NCBI GenBank assembly: GCA_004794655.1
Contig: SMMW01000555.1
Span: 3,007,001 to 3,071,000 of the forward strand
Length of the DNA: 64,000 nucleotides
Origin: Marisa cornuarietis
Lineage: Eukaryota; Mollusca; Gastropoda; Architaenioglossa; Ampullariidae
Reading direction: 5' to 3'
The translations under genes were made by a program, and so were the position numbers. Numbering within the stretch: the stretch's first letter is position 1; every line of letters starts with the position of its first letter. The notes under the pieces were generated by a model. That model was given only the letters and a program-made list of their open reading frames with translations. It was not told the DNA's origin and did no database searches. Positions 62,545 to 64,000 of this stretch are shown one piece after another.

Positions 62545-62695
62545 AGGGAGCGGGCAGGAAACTTGTCCCTGAAGAAAACCCCGGACGGTCGGCCCTGCGA
62601 ACAGGTGTCGCAGAAAGTGGAGATCTGAACCCACAGGCCTCTCACTGCAGTGTTGTCGAGCAGGTTTAATCTACCGGGCGCCCCAACATGTATAA
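62545..62695 (-). mobile_element. tRNA-headed SINE-like element in the mex3 intron
   Basis: On the minus strand, gcgcccggtagattaaacc (A-box-like) is followed by gtgggttcagatctcc (B-box-like) and gacacctgttcgcagggc (62609-62592). The last differs by one base from the copy at 25570-25587, which ties the two elements into one family. Confidence 0.72.
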
Positions 62696-62699
62696 TTCT

Positions 62700-64000
62700 G
62701 CTTGCAATGCAAAAAAGCAGATGAGATCGCCTGCCGTGTTACATACACCCCCCACACACAGCCTGGGCATCCACCACCACAAAGGGATTTTCCCGCACAG
62801 GAAGTCTCCACTTTTCCCTCCCGCTACCTTGAACTGTCCCCCGCCATGATGTCCCGGGCGGTGGTGGGAACAAAGCCTTTTGTCTCGCTCGCCCCTCCCA
62901 CAAAGCGGACGGGTGAGCAAAAGATACGGTTCTCGGCGACTGTTTGGTCACACAGCTACACGTACCCGACTACTCACCCAACTTGAAACAACAAAGGCTG
63001 ATGGATACAGCTCCGACATCTTGCTGCAAGTCAGCAAACACCAGAGGGGAAAGTAAATTCATCCATGGCCTCTTAATACCTCTTGAAACTCTAATGTGCT
63101 ACCAGCGTCCCTCCTGCAGACACGCACACGCACGCACACACATTTACCGCACGCCTTTATTGCCAACACTGCATATGACCAAATTATCAAAAAGTCTGCA
63201 CACGCTTTGTAAAAAAAAAAAATTTCTGACAAAATGATGTCCTCCCCCCCGACACCCACACCCCTCTCCTTTCTCCAACATCTGTCACCCAGAAGCAGAT
63301 GAATGCGAGGCCAGGCGCTGTGCGACAGGCTGCCTGCGTAGCTGCGACAGCGAGGCTGCAGCTGCTAACAATGTCCACGTCTTCCGGTAAACTAGCCAGT
63401 GGGATCACCAGCCCTCCCCCTCCTCTCTGACATATGACAATACGACTTGTATACAATATTCTTCTCTTTCCACCGGCCTAATATTTCCTGCTTGTACCAC
63501 TGCACCTATGGCCTGTCACTTGTTCAAACAAGTATGGTATCCATTTTCAAAAACTGACGGAAGTCATGGCGACGCCGTTCCTTCTCTGGTGCATAAACAT
63601 GTTAAACTCGCGTTTACTGCAAGTTTCCATCTGCCGCCGAAGGTCGGGTGCTGTGCCAACGCTGTTAGATTAACCAACGGCGCGTCATACCCGCCTATTA
63701 ATAATCAATAAAGCAAAGGACCAAGTGAGCAGTGCAGGTTCAGGTGTATTGAGGACGGACACAATAGCAGGTAGCACGGAAACAGTTATTTTCAGCACAG
63801 CGCGGCACTCAACACAAGATGACACAAAGAGGCACTCTTACTTGTCTACCTTCCCTTACCACGCATGAGAGGAAAGAGGGCGGGGGAAGAGAATCTAAAG
63901 TAACTGACAGGCAGATCTCGTGCGAACTCTTCAGTTTCAGCAGTATCAAAAGATACATAGCAAGTCCCTTTATCTTCCGTTGTTTTAACGGCACGGACTT
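62700..64000. other. Intronic or intergenic sequence, no exon recognised
   Basis: A plus-strand AATAAA near 63709 follows a 67-codon frame of no known family. I do not call a gene on that. Confidence 0.4.

Larger units (their letters stand above)
42582..64000 (-). other. mex3: Presumed mex3 intron (continues past the window end)
   Basis: No minus-strand stretch to the right of the acceptor encodes the front half of KH1 (the segment ending in VGRQG in family members) with a donor. I therefore infer that the first coding exon lies beyond 64000 and that this 21.4 kb is intron. It holds SINE copies (43983, 56335, 59590, 62545), X-box-like motifs (47272, 55182), short microsatellites and otherwise unremarkable sequence. 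A first exon missed by eye is possible. Confidence 0.55.

Noticed and set aside
63508..63730. Possible 3' end of a plus-strand gene (67-codon frame plus AATAAA)
   Set aside because: The frame has no known family and a single AATAAA is expected often by chance.

Overview
This is a eukaryotic, probably molluscan (gastropod-like), mostly non-coding window. I infer this from long (CA/TG)n and (GAT)n microsatellites, many minisatellites, tRNA-headed SINE-like repeats, microsatellite-seeded interspersed repeats with a TATA-AGCGC motif, and one intron-bearing animal gene. Species cannot be fixed from the sequence alone.

The only protein-coding gene I can support is a MEX3-family RNA-binding protein on the minus strand. 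Its last coding exon runs from 42581 down to 40453. The exon starts at a clean acceptor in the middle of KH domain 1, then encodes KH domain 2, a long low-complexity Ser/Gly/Gln/His region and a C-terminal C3HC4 RING. The first coding exon, with the start codon and the front of KH1, was not found. It probably lies beyond 64000, so everything from 42582 to the window end is probably one intron of at least 21 kb. A candidate polyadenylation signal at 39350-39355 would give a 3' UTR of about 1.1 kb.

The left part (1-39300) is intergenic, or belongs to introns of genes not visible here. It carries at least ten minisatellites. The main unit lengths are 30 bp (5413-5880), 41 bp (9867-9990), 48 bp (11285-11475), 27 bp with an 81-bp higher-order period (13679-14250), 33 bp with a 132-bp higher-order period (18570-19545), 52 bp (22424-22600) and 35 bp (26600-26884). 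There are also several decayed arrays. A small terminal-inverted-repeat transposon sits inside the 33-bp array. Seven tRNA-headed SINE-like copies are spread over the window, three of them inside the presumed MEX3 intron.

The best non-coding regulatory candidates are a compact block at 26090-26290 (perfect CRE, NRF1-like site, homeodomain-like sites), a block at 22790-22960 (YY1-like and Pbx/Meis-like motifs), a block at 9285-9440, and RFX X-box palindromes at 35511 and 47272. No CRISPR array, rRNA, functional tRNA gene, viral gene or multi-gene system is visible. Many long open frames are by-products of tandem repeats whose unit length is a multiple of three.
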